From the NCBI GenBank assembly GCA_028278225.1, contig JANQEU010000045.1, positions 1-64,000 on the forward strand: DNA of 64,000 nt. Direction: 5' to 3'. Each line of letters begins with the position of its first letter. Within the stretch, counting starts at the first letter, position 1. The notes below the pieces were generated by a model. It was given only the letters and a program-made list of their open reading frames with translations, searched no databases and had not been told where the DNA came from. Positions 8,538 to 17,466 of this stretch are shown here, in pieces. Made by a program: the position numbers and the translations under genes. This DNA is from Cyclobacteriaceae bacterium (lineage in GTDB: Bacteria; Bacteroidota; Bacteroidia; Cytophagales; Cyclobacteriaceae).

Positions 8538-8954
8538 TTGATCAACGTCATGAGGTCGAAATGGGTTTACGGAATAATCCTGGGAATACTGCTTATCGCA
8601 ATGCAGGCGGTGAATTATAAAGCCATTATACGGGATATTTCCATTGAGATGTACGGATTGGTCATTGGCCTGATTTTCACTGCCATCGGAATATGGATCG
8701 GTCTTTCAATATTTCAAAAGAGAATGCCCGGATTAAAGCTTCCGATTAAGAAGCACAAAATCTATAAATTAAGTCAGCGGGAGCTGGAGGTCCTTTACGC
8801 GATGGCTGAGGGTCTTTCAAACCAGGAAATAGCGGATAAGCTTTTTGTATCATTGAACACCATTAAGACCCATACCAGCAATATCTACTGGAAACTGAAT
8901 GTTCAAAGACGTACTCAAGCCATCCAGAAGGCTCGTGAACAACAGCTTATCTGA
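8538..8954 (+). CDS. Membrane-anchored LuxR-type HTH regulator
   Basis: A 138-residue protein. Two predicted membrane segments near the N-terminus (about 8-26 and 34-56) are followed by a LuxR-family winged HTH: LSQRELEVLYAMAEGLSNQE, then IADKLFVSLNTIKTHTSNIY. The TTG at 8538 has AGGAG 6 bases upstream. An ATG at 8550 is the alternative start and would remove four residues. There is no receiver domain, so it would respond to a membrane signal or to its neighbours. It precedes DUF4199 and an FtsX permease on the same strand, which it may control; this is inference from position. Confidence 0.85.
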   Translation: MINVMRSKWVYGIILGILLIAMQAVNYKAIIRDISIEMYGLVIGLIFTAIGIWIGLSIFQKRMPGLKLPIKKHKIYKLSQRELEVLYAMAEGLSNQEIADKLFVSLNTIKTHTSNIYWKLNVQRRTQAIQKAREQQLI

Positions 8955-9040
8955 TCGCCCGAAGGTTTGAAACAGAACAATTCATACTTTTGAGTGATGA
9001 TGGAAAGCGGAAAATGAGGGTGTTTTGAACCAAAAAAATC

Positions 9041-9586
9041 ATGAAAACTAAAATCAATTTTATCTATTACGGGTTGCTTTCGGGGTTGATCATTATAGTT
9101 GGATGGATCATCTGGCATTTGATCTATGTGAAAGACAGTCAGATCAATTTCAACCGGGGTGAATTTTTAGGATACACCTTTATGATCATCGCACTCTCCA
9201 TGGTATTTTTTGGAGTGAAAACATACCGTGACAAAAGTCTCAATGGAATAATCAGCTTCAGGGATGCATTCTTGAATGGACTGATTATAGTACTGGTTGC
9301 CAGTGTAGTCTACGTAGTTGGGTGGGAAGTCTATTATCCCAACTTCCTATCGGATTTTGGAAACCAGTATCAGGAGTTTACTATTGCCCAATACGAAAAT
9401 GAAGGTAGAAGTGCACAGGAAATAGATCAGAAAAAAGCCGAAATGGCGGAATGGCTTGAACGTTATCAGAATCCATTGGTCAGGATGCCCTTGACGTTTA
9501 TGGAGATCTTTCCGGTAGGACTGATAATTGCGGTATTTTCAGCACTGATCCTGAAGAAAAAACCTGGAAACCGGGAAACTGCCTGA
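9041..9586 (+). CDS. DUF4199 membrane protein
   Basis: A 181-residue protein with four hydrophobic segments (about 10-30, 43-61, 79-98, 152-172). Its short soluble region around 105-145 is charged (YENEGRSAQEIDQKKAEMAE). Length, topology and the pattern GxLxGxxxxxGWIIW match the DUF4199 family of Bacteroidota inner-membrane proteins, whose function is unknown. It follows the LuxR-like gene by 86 bases on the same strand and may be co-regulated with it. Confidence 0.8.
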   Translation: MKTKINFIYYGLLSGLIIIVGWIIWHLIYVKDSQINFNRGEFLGYTFMIIALSMVFFGVKTYRDKSLNGIISFRDAFLNGLIIVLVASVVYVVGWEVYYPNFLSDFGNQYQEFTIAQYENEGRSAQEIDQKKAEMAEWLERYQNPLVRMPLTFMEIFPVGLIIAVFSALILKKKPGNRETA

Positions 9587-9629
9587 TTTTGTATTAAAAT
9601 CGAACGGTACATTGTTCCAAATTGTAATT

Positions 9630-9725
9630 ATGAAACTGCGTAAAAAGTGGATAATGGGCTTTTCCGCTGATCAGAACCCGCTTTTGAATTTTGGCAAGTT
9701 ATTTTCTGAAGAGATGGAAAATTAA
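9630..9725 (+). CDS. Possible 31-residue leader ORF
   Basis: An ATG at 9630 opens 31 codons ending in TAA at 9725, five bases before the permease ATG at 9731. The product would be basic at its start (MKLRKKW) and acidic at its end. The close spacing allows translational coupling, but nothing else supports it. Other permeases in this window have longer N-terminal prefix domains, so this could be a remnant of such a region. Confidence 0.25.
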   Translation: MKLRKKWIMGFSADQNPLLNFGKLFSEEMEN

Positions 9726-9730
9726 TCTGC

Positions 9731-12178
9731 ATGTTCCTTCACAAACTAAAAATAGCTATCCGCCTGATGATCAGACAGCGGTTCTTTTCATTCCTGAATG
9801 TATCAGGGCTTGCCGTGGGATCAGCCTGTTTTCTCCTGATCTACCTGTTCGTGAAAGATGAGTTGAGTTATGACAAATTTCATGAGCGATCTGAAAACAT
9901 CTACCGTGTGAATATGACCAATATCTGGGTCCAGGGAAATGATTTCTTTGGCTCCACAGGTCCGGGTGTGGCCAAAGCCATAAGGAATGATGTGCCGGAT
10001 GCCAAAGAAGTAGTAAGACTTCACCATCCGTTTTACGGGGCGACACAATTGATCACAATCACAAACGACAATGGAGAAACCAGGAGTTTTGAAGATGCGA
10101 GCATACTCGCAGCAGACTCCAATTTCCACAAGGTTTTCACTCTCCTGCCAATTAGCGGTGATCCGGAGACTGCACTTTACAATCCACGAAGCCTGATAAT
10201 GAATGAATCCACAGCTTTAAGATATTTCGGCCACACTGATGTCGTAGGCAAGCATATACTCATTGGACGTGAAGGCAAGAGCATCTCGTTCCGGGTTACA
10301 GCCGTAATTGAGGATCTGCCGGAGCAATCCCATTTTTCATTCAATCTGCTTGTTTCGATGAGCTCCTTTCCGAACATAAAACGCCGGGAGAACACCTGGT
10401 GGTGGACCACATTTGTAACCTATATCCTGATAGATGAACAAACGAATCCGGAAACTGTGGAAAGAAAACTGGCAGCTTTGCCGGCCAGGTACAATAATCA
10501 GGAGGATGTCGACCGGCTCAATTGGACGCTTAAACTACAGCCTCTCGAAAGTATCCGGCTTTATTCCCAAAATATACCAAACCGGTTGGGAGAGGTTGGG
10601 AGCATTCAGGCCGTAATGATGTTTTCAGTCGTGGCAATCCTGATCCTTCTGCTGTCTTGTGTGAATTTCATGAACCTGTCCACTGCACGTTATGCCGATC
10701 GGGTGAAAGAGATCGGTATTCAAAAAGTACTGGGTTCTACCGGTTTCAGCCTGAAATCACAATTCATTGTAGAAGCCATGATCTATTCGCTGATCTCGAT
10801 CATCATTGGACTTGGTCTGGCCGAACTGGGCAAGATCCTTTTCAACCAAATCTCCGGAAAAAGCCTGAGTATTAACTTTTTCAACAATCCGGAACTACTG
10901 CTGATAGTACCTTGCCTTGTGGTGGTCATAGGGTTACTTGCCGGATCATATCCCGCCTGGGTGCTGACCAGGTTCCAACCGGTCGATGCCCTGAAGGGAA
11001 AAGTGAAAGGAATGGGGAATGTTCAATTCAGAAATGTCCTTGTGGTCTTTCAATTCAGCATTTCCATTGGATTGGTTTCTATCGCTTTTCTGATAAAAGA
11101 TCAGCTTCATTTCCTCAAGAATAAGGATCTGGGATTCGATCAGGAGCATGTGGTAGCTGTCCCACACATGGAATGGCTTGGGGCCAACCATGAGGCCTTC
11201 ATGAACGCACTGGAAAACAGCACGTCATTCAGTGGTGTAAGTTACACTAATTCGGTGCCACCCGATACCTGGAACCAGGACCTGCTCCAGCCCATGGGAA
11301 CGGATGTGAAAGAACTCTCGGTAACCCTAATGAATGCCGACGCTAACTTCAGCGATATGCTTGGCCTGAAACTTTTGGCGGGACGTAATTTTTTTCCTGA
11401 GGGCGCCGGAGACCTGAAATCGGTAATACTCAATGAAAGTGCGGCAATCAACCTGGGGTATATCAAACGCGGAGAGGACCCGGACAAAGTGATCGGAAAG
11501 CAAATCAAGTATTACATGGATGAACCGTTCAGGATCATCGGAGTTGTGAGAGATTTTCACTTCTGGGCGCTAAACCTTGAGGTCGAACCATTGGCAATCT
11601 TCCATAAGGATGCGGATATGTGGCAGCCTGATGGGAAATTTGTTATCGCCAGGCTAACAGGACAATCAAGCGCCGAATACAAGGAGGCCATTGGTTATAT
11701 CGAAAGTCAGTGGGATAAAATCTCCGGTGGACTGCCCTTTAGTTATTACTTCATTGATGATCGGTTCGATGATGCTTTTAAAGCTGAAACACGATTTGGT
11801 AAGATCATTGACAGTGCGACATTTCTGGCCTTGTTCATCGCAACCCTGGGGTTGACAGGCTTGATCACTTATACCACCGAACAACGAACCAAAGAATTTG
11901 GTATCAGGAAAGTACTGGGAGCTACGATGATGCAATTGATTACACTCATTTCCAGGGACTTTTTTAAACTTCTTGCGTTTGCCATGGTCATTGGAACTGT
12001 GGCGAGCATCCTGTTCACGCAGAACTGGCTCAGTAGCTATCCCATAAGAGTTCCTATTTCACCTATGATTTTCATATTGACAACTTTATGTGTTGTGGTG
12101 CTTATTTTGGCCATCAATTCCATCATAGTGGGCATCAATACACAAAAGAATCCCTCGACGATCTTAAGGGACGAATGA
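9731..12178 (+). CDS. FtsX/MacB-type ABC transporter permease
   Basis: An 815-residue inner-membrane protein with two MacB-PCD/FtsX units. A first membrane helix at about 18-40 is followed by a periplasmic core domain containing ESTALRYFG. FtsX helices start near residue 294 (VVAILILLLSCVNFMNLSTA), with the family motif KEIGIQKVLGS. A second unit repeats this, with KEFGIRKVLGATMMQLI near the C-terminus. Such duplicated permeases are typical of Bacteroidota and are thought to act in export or envelope stress with a separate ATPase, which is not encoded here. Unlike the permeases at 20653 and 34585, it lacks the soluble N-terminal prefix domain and has no adjacent PadR gene. Confidence 0.9.
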   Translation: MFLHKLKIAIRLMIRQRFFSFLNVSGLAVGSACFLLIYLFVKDELSYDKFHERSENIYRVNMTNIWVQGNDFFGSTGPGVAKAIRNDVPDAKEVVRLHHPFYGATQLITITNDNGETRSFEDASILAADSNFHKVFTLLPISGDPETALYNPRSLIMNESTALRYFGHTDVVGKHILIGREGKSISFRVTAVIEDLPEQSHFSFNLLVSMSSFPNIKRRENTWWWTTFVTYILIDEQTNPETVERKLAALPARYNNQEDVDRLNWTLKLQPLESIRLYSQNIPNRLGEVGSIQAVMMFSVVAILILLLSCVNFMNLSTARYADRVKEIGIQKVLGSTGFSLKSQFIVEAMIYSLISIIIGLGLAELGKILFNQISGKSLSINFFNNPELLLIVPCLVVVIGLLAGSYPAWVLTRFQPVDALKGKVKGMGNVQFRNVLVVFQFSISIGLVSIAFLIKDQLHFLKNKDLGFDQEHVVAVPHMEWLGANHEAFMNALENSTSFSGVSYTNSVPPDTWNQDLLQPMGTDVKELSVTLMNADANFSDMLGLKLLAGRNFFPEGAGDLKSVILNESAAINLGYIKRGEDPDKVIGKQIKYYMDEPFRIIGVVRDFHFWALNLEVEPLAIFHKDADMWQPDGKFVIARLTGQSSAEYKEAIGYIESQWDKISGGLPFSYYFIDDRFDDAFKAETRFGKIIDSATFLALFIATLGLTGLITYTTEQRTKEFGIRKVLGATMMQLITLISRDFFKLLAFAMVIGTVASILFTQNWLSSYPIRVPISPMIFILTTLCVVVLILAINSIIVGINTQKNPSTILRDE

Positions 12179-12270
12179 TACAAACGACAGACGCCGGATT
12201 TCAGACCTTGAACAACAGACCGCTTGATCTTGTGTCTGTCATCTAAAATCTAGCGTCTACACATCTAAAA

Positions 12271-12323
12271 GGCCACACTCTCCAATCCCAAATGGCTTTT
12301 TGGTAAACAAGAGAGATGTGGCC
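12271..12323 (-). terminator. Terminator of the T9SS cargo gene
   Basis: GGCCACACTCTC (12271-12282) pairs with GAGAGATGTGGCC (12311-12323) with one bulge. On the minus strand the stem is followed by TTTTAGA. It lies 24 bases past the stop at 12347. It also sits downstream of the plus-strand permease and could serve both. Confidence 0.65.
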
Positions 12324-12346
12324 CCAAGTTGCTGTGATCTATCAAA

Positions 12347-15300
12347 TTAGTTTTTCACAAATTTCAAACTGGTCTTATTGTCGTCATCCTGAAAGATTAG
12401 CATGTATACCCCTGATGGCAAATCATGTACATCAATGATCGGTTGAAGAACTCCTGACAAATGTTGTTTCCCCGAAAGATCTACAATCCTGAATCGTAAC
12501 CCTGACCTGATGGATGAAGGGAGGTCAAAGTTTATATTCCTCAATACAGGATTAGGATAGATATTTAAATCTGCCACCGGGGACAGTCCTAACACTTCTA
12601 CGACAACCGCATCTGATTCCTCACTGGCACATCCCTGTCCAAATGCGATCACGGTATAAGACCCAGGAGGAGGATCATTCAAAGTATAAGAACCGGTATT
12701 TTCGAAGAGATTCCCATCCCTATACCACTCGAAAGTATCACCAAATACGTTGTTAACCGTAAGGAAATCCGCTCCCATAGTAATTTCAGGTTTTGCAATA
12801 AATGTTACATTTACACTTAATGGAATTGATTCCTTCCCTTCACAAATCCCTCCCACAATGCATGTGTAAATTCCGGCATTTTCCACCGCCAATCCTGAAA
12901 TCGTTAATTCACTTGTTGTTGCACCGGAAACCGTCCCGCCATCGGTCAGATCCGTTCCGTTCAATCGCCATTGATAGGTGAGCGATGGCCCTGTTGCCTG
13001 AACAGACATGATCAGATCTTCGCCGGCGCACCGCATTGTATTGCTTGTGGTTGCTCCATCTAAGAGTACAAATCCGTCATTGTCGATTGTTACATGATTT
13101 ACTGTTAGCTGGGCTCCGGGTGTAGTATCGGAAGGTGTACACGTTCCACTGACTATGCAGTAAAAGGTGTACCCGCCGAAATCGAACGGTGTATTCGACA
13201 CTCTCAGAGTATCGGCGGTAGATCCCTGGAAGTAATTATTATCACCGAATGAATTAAATGGTCCACCATTTTCAGTGGCATAGTACCACCTGTACGAAAG
13301 GTCCGAACCCACAGCCTGTACGCCAAACGTTGCGGACGCTCCTTCACAAATAGTCTGTAGTCCAACTGTCGAGTTGACTATAAATGGGGAAGTATTGACC
13401 GTAAGGGTTGCGGCGGGTGATTCAATGGGTAATTCGCATCCTTTGACCGTCAAACGATACTGATTTCTATCCAGAGCTTCCGATCCCGGTGTAACGGTGA
13501 GGGTTTTGGTTGTTGTGCCGGAATAGGTTTCATCGTCGTCGATATCAAACCACAACCCCAAATCACCAATGGATTCCTGCCACTGATAGGAATGTACGGA
13601 GCTATTGTAATTTGTTGGAGTGCCGGGAGCGAAGGTCACACTCTCATCAATGCATGCTGTACGGTCCGGTGCACCAGCCGTAAATGATGGTTGTGGGATG
13701 ACATCAAGAGGTGTAACATTCACAATATGCTCGCAGGCACCGGTGGTAATCACGCAACGATAGTCAGCACCATCCAATGCCATGCTTGTTGTGATCACTA
13801 ATGAATCCGTTGTCGTACCGAGATAAGTAGCATCATCAGTGAGATCCGTATATGTGGCGCCATTGACCAGTTGCCACTGAAACTGCAGGTTGTTGTCATC
13901 TGATTCGATATAATATGAGGCATTCGTTCCTTCACAGACCTGTCTGTTCTGAATCAATGAAGTAACCGGCTCATTGCTAATTGTGAGTGTGGCTTCTGCG
14001 GATATTATCTGGGGATCACACCCCTCTAGGATCACCCGGTATTTATAACCATTCAACGGGGCAGTCGCCTTTGTGAGGTTTAGTGTCGCAAAAGTAGTAT
14101 TTGAATGGATGGTATCCGCTCCCTCGACCAGATCCACAAATCCATTTCCCGAACCGTCATCAACCTGCCACTGGTATCCACCGGAGTTTTGATCAACGGT
14201 AACAGTGAAAGAGGTATTTACACCGTTCCCGGAATCGCATTCATTTACATCAACAGGATCAGCGGTAATAACAGGTGTTGGGTAGATCGACAGAAAAGCA
14301 TGAGCACTTGTAACAGTACAGCCCTCATCGCTGCTCACCACACATCGGTAATAGGCCAACTCCCCGCTATTAAGCTCAGGCAAGCTGCTATCAATACCAG
14401 TAATATCCAATGTCGAAGAAGTCGTACCGGAGTAATTTGCATTATCCGCCAGGTCAGAATAAAAACCTGAAGATGTAGTGCTCGTTTGCCATTGGTAGGT
14501 AAGATTGCTGCCTGTTACAGTTACACTATATGACGCATCCCCGGACTGACATAAATAGACTCCTGCCGGCTGTTCTTCGATTGCTGGTAAATCATTTACG
14601 GTCAAAGTCACTTCCGAAGAGATTACCTGATTACATAAGTCCATTACCAATCTATACTTGTTTCCGTCCAGTTCCGCAGTGACTCCTGAAACAGTCAAAG
14701 TACTACCGTTTACATTGGAATAGACATCATCTGCTGCCAGGTCCACGAATCCTCCCCCTGAACCATCATCTTCCTGCCATTGAAATTCCCCGAAATCTCC
14801 ATCAAAAGTGACAGTGAAATTTGCGTTTTCATTTTCGCATACCATCGCATCGGAAGGCTGTGATGTGATAACCTGTTGTTCCAGAACGTCAAGTGAAAAA
14901 TTCCTGGAAGTCAGCTGACAGGTTCCGTCAGATATTACACATCTGAACTGATATCCGTCTTCGGAAAGTGTGACATCCACCAAATGCAGGGCATTGGTTG
15001 TAGTTCCTGTGAACATGCCTCCGTTAGTAAGATTTGTATAAATTCCCGATGCTTCGACCTTTTGCCACTGGTAGGTGAGTCCTCCTCCAACTGCGGTCAC
15101 CGTAAATGCAGGATCAGACCCTTCGCAGACAGATAAATTATTTGACTCAGAGGTGATGTCGAGTGAATTGCATTCATTCAAGCGGGCAATATTGTTTACA
15201 GCCAGACCATTAAAGCTCGTGAATGTACCTACTGCTATTACTTCATTTGTTGTTGTGAAAATGACGGCATTTATCTTAGGGCTTCCTTCGAAATTACCGC

Positions 15301-16267
15301 TGGATAAATAGTCAGATGATATATCACTGCCATCAGAACTATCCAAAATCTTCAATCCTTCATAATCTCCAATGAACATTTCTCCGCTACTTTTGATGGA
15401 AACACTCAATAGCGTCGATGAATAATACTTGTCGATATCATCGACTGTGCCATCGGCTGACATACGTATTACACGACCATTAGCACTTACCTGGTTCCTT
15501 CCTACAACTACAATCCTGTTATCGGTTTGAATGGTGATATCTTCCACATAACCGCTCGTGGAAGTAGTAAAAGTGTTGTCCTCACTTCCATCACTGTTCA
15601 GTCGTACCAGGTATGTATTTGATACGCCATTATAGGTTGTAAATTCCCCTCCTACCAATATTTTACCATCATCTTGTATTTCGATATCATTAATTGGAGC
15701 GTAGAATCCCGGGTTGAAACCGGTACCGGGATCAAAACCGGTATCAAGCGTCCCGTCCGTATTGATTCGGGCTATTTTATCCCGATCAGTACTTGTGTCA
15801 AAAGTTTCAAACAATCCACCAACAATGATCTTATCATCAGCCTGGACTTCTAAAGCTGTTGCAATCGCATCTAACCCGGTTCCTGTTAAACTGAAAGCGT
15901 CAATGGTACCATCGGTATTGATTCTTTTCACATAGCCAATGAAATCTCCAACAACATATATTTCCCCATTGCTATCCAGTCCGAGATCGTAAATGGTACT
16001 ATTCTGAAAGGTCGAACCCACATTAGCCTGGAATGTCCCGTCTATGGATCCGTCAATATTCAGTCTTGCTATCGAATAGGCCGTAGTGCTATTATAATCA
16101 TTGAAAGTCCCGGCGATGATTACTTTGCCGTCGCTCTGCATTACTGCTGCATATATCTGACCATCTGTCCCGGATCCGGTGTCAAAACGAGGATCAAGAT
16201 TGAGTACTTGAGCACTTAGTGCAGTCCGTACTATGAAGAGTACTGTGAAAAGTAAAGATGTTTTCAT
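12347..16267 (-). CDS. Secreted adhesin-like protein: delta-60 propeller, Ig-like repeats, T9SS sorting tail
   Basis: A 1306-residue protein. A signal peptide (MKTSLLFTVLFIVRTALSAQ) leads into about seven delta-60 repeats, such as DDGKILVGGEFTTYNG and LVRLNSDGSEDNTF, spanning about 20-365, likely a beta-propeller. Residues about 370-1210 hold some nine Ig-like domains. Each carries a CEG...A.F.V..G..L.YQW signature and ends in L.I.....Y.C.V. The last about 75 residues (LNIYPNPV...GVYMLIF...KFVKN) match the type A C-terminal sorting domain that directs export by the type IX system. It should end up on or outside the outer membrane. A binding role is inferred from the domains. It is a single-gene unit. 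Confidence 0.9.
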   Translation of the reverse strand: MKTSLLFTVLFIVRTALSAQVLNLDPRFDTGSGTDGQIYAAVMQSDGKVIIAGTFNDYNSTTAYSIARLNIDGSIDGTFQANVGSTFQNSTIYDLGLDSNGEIYVVGDFIGYVKRINTDGTIDAFSLTGTGLDAIATALEVQADDKIIVGGLFETFDTSTDRDKIARINTDGTLDTGFDPGTGFNPGFYAPINDIEIQDDGKILVGGEFTTYNGVSNTYLVRLNSDGSEDNTFTTSTSGYVEDITIQTDNRIVVVGRNQVSANGRVIRMSADGTVDDIDKYYSSTLLSVSIKSSGEMFIGDYEGLKILDSSDGSDISSDYLSSGNFEGSPKINAVIFTTTNEVIAVGTFTSFNGLAVNNIARLNECNSLDITSESNNLSVCEGSDPAFTVTAVGGGLTYQWQKVEASGIYTNLTNGGMFTGTTTNALHLVDVTLSEDGYQFRCVISDGTCQLTSRNFSLDVLEQQVITSQPSDAMVCENENANFTVTFDGDFGEFQWQEDDGSGGGFVDLAADDVYSNVNGSTLTVSGVTAELDGNKYRLVMDLCNQVISSEVTLTVNDLPAIEEQPAGVYLCQSGDASYSVTVTGSNLTYQWQTSTTSSGFYSDLADNANYSGTTSSTLDITGIDSSLPELNSGELAYYRCVVSSDEGCTVTSAHAFLSIYPTPVITADPVDVNECDSGNGVNTSFTVTVDQNSGGYQWQVDDGSGNGFVDLVEGADTIHSNTTFATLNLTKATAPLNGYKYRVILEGCDPQIISAEATLTISNEPVTSLIQNRQVCEGTNASYYIESDDNNLQFQWQLVNGATYTDLTDDATYLGTTTDSLVITTSMALDGADYRCVITTGACEHIVNVTPLDVIPQPSFTAGAPDRTACIDESVTFAPGTPTNYNSSVHSYQWQESIGDLGLWFDIDDDETYSGTTTKTLTVTPGSEALDRNQYRLTVKGCELPIESPAATLTVNTSPFIVNSTVGLQTICEGASATFGVQAVGSDLSYRWYYATENGGPFNSFGDNNYFQGSTADTLRVSNTPFDFGGYTFYCIVSGTCTPSDTTPGAQLTVNHVTIDNDGFVLLDGATTSNTMRCAGEDLIMSVQATGPSLTYQWRLNGTDLTDGGTVSGATTSELTISGLAVENAGIYTCIVGGICEGKESIPLSVNVTFIAKPEITMGADFLTVNNVFGDTFEWYRDGNLFENTGSYTLNDPPPGSYTVIAFGQGCASEESDAVVVEVLGLSPVADLNIYPNPVLRNINFDLPSSIRSGLRFRIVDLSGKQHLSGVLQPIIDVHDLPSGVYMLIFQDDDNKTSLKFVKN

Positions 16268-16469
16268 ACTATCAGGTTTGAGTTACACAGTCTGAATTTA
16301 GGAATGAGTAACAAACCTTGATGCTAATTCTTCACTAACGACTATTCTGGTTTGTAAACGACATGTCGGTCGCAAAAAACCAAAATTATCATTGGTACCA
16401 ACTGAGAAATAATTGAAATAATTTAACCCACTTATTCCGCCATTGAAGAAGTACGTGGAAGCGGTTCAC

Positions 16470-16925
16470 CTATCCGGACAACCTCCTGTCAATGCGAAAA
16501 CTGCGTGTCGCAACAATAGCTGCCTCATCAATGAGTGGGTGAACAGGATTGATCAGGTAGTTCTTCTCCTCACTAATAAGGCTTGAAGGCACCTCTAATA
16601 ATAGAGATCGCTTTTGATCTGCCCATTCGCTACCGAATTTGATCGTGGCTCCGGTAGCCGGATATAGGTCCCAGTTATCGGGAAGTGATTTGATATGCAA
16701 ACTTTCTACCTCCTGATCGGGCACCTCTATTTCCGCCAAAACCAAATCGCCCGGTAGTTTTGTTGGTGGCAAACCAGCAAGGATCTCCAATAAAGCTAAT
16801 GCCCTTGTACCTGACGTGTAGACCATAGGTATACCTAGCTGGTTCCATCGCCCCCCGTACTTTTCGGCGCCCTTACCATCAAGTTTCTCTGCATATACAG
16901 CCCGGGATAATCTGAATACACGCAT
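16470..16925 (-). CDS. RES-domain toxin
   Basis: A 151-residue protein of the RES family, toxins that degrade or modify NAD+. The typical start (MRVFRLSRAVYA), GGRWN (about 25-29), MVYTSGTRALALLEIL with the conserved Glu, and VPSSLI with a Ser carry the Arg, Glu and Ser that name the family. The start codon abuts the stop of the antitoxin gene at 16926 with no gap, so translation is likely coupled. It is full length with no damage visible. The family identification is confident; the NAD+-targeting activity is taken from the family. Confidence 0.9.
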   Translation of the reverse strand: MRVFRLSRAVYAEKLDGKGAEKYGGRWNQLGIPMVYTSGTRALALLEILAGLPPTKLPGDLVLAEIEVPDQEVESLHIKSLPDNWDLYPATGATIKFGSEWADQKRSLLLEVPSSLISEEKNYLINPVHPLIDEAAIVATRSFRIDRRLSG

Positions 16926-17372
16926 TTAGCTGTAAACCCCGTGCTCAATGCGCCCGATCAGATCATCTACCATACTTATGCCCGCATGAGTATCTAATAA
17001 GGAAAAAGGACTAACACCTCCAAGCGCTACATTGGCCATATCCATCCACTCATGAAAGTCGCCCGGTGAATCGAATACCTGGTAACCATGCCCATACAAT
17101 CGGGAAACTTCAAGCAGCCTCTCACTCTGCGCCACTGATAGTCTTTTGTCCATAGCGTATCGCTGTAATGTCCTGAGTGAGACCCCCATGATCCGCGCCA
17201 GGTCCTCCAGCTTCTTTTGAATATTTTGTGAAAGCGCAATGAGGTCCCTGAAAAAATAGCCGGTCCTTGCACTCAGAACAATATCATAATTTGATAGAAA
17301 CTGACTATAGGCAGCTTCCGGTTCGCTCGTATTGAAAACCTTGGGCGATTTGCGATCATACTTCTTTTTCAT
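16926..17372 (-). CDS. ParS/Xre-type antitoxin (MbcA/ParS/Xre family)
   Basis: A 148-residue protein upstream of the RES toxin. It has an Xre-like HTH (LEDLARIMGVSLRTLQRYAM, about 56-75) and then the toxin-binding region DUF2384, with LLEVSRLYGHGYQVF and the characteristic FHEWMDMANVALGGVSPFSL. Antitoxins of this type bind the RES toxin and repress their own promoter. A tandem TTTGTCA heptamer lies just upstream of the start (17395-17408 as TGACAAATGACAAA on the plus strand) and is a candidate operator. Confidence 0.9.
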   Translation of the reverse strand: MKKKYDRKSPKVFNTSEPEAAYSQFLSNYDIVLSARTGYFFRDLIALSQNIQKKLEDLARIMGVSLRTLQRYAMDKRLSVAQSERLLEVSRLYGHGYQVFDSPGDFHEWMDMANVALGGVSPFSLLDTHAGISMVDDLIGRIEHGVYS

Positions 17373-17394
17373 ATGCCAAATGTCGTTATTTTAT

Positions 17395-17408
17395 TGACAA
17401 ATGACAAA
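17395..17408. promoter_or_regulatory. Candidate antitoxin operator (tandem heptamer)
   Basis: Two head-to-tail copies of TTTGTCA, read on the minus strand, lie 22 bases upstream of the antitoxin ATG at 17372. The position suits autoregulation. The only support is the repeat and its position. Confidence 0.35.
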
Positions 17409-17466
17409 GATAATATCGTTTTATAGCATATCCCGCTTAATTCATTGCTTTCAAAATTTATCCGAC

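Noticed and set aside
14105-14470. 121-codon plus-strand ORF
   Set aside because: It is opposite the well-supported Ig-like repeat protein and has no features of its own.
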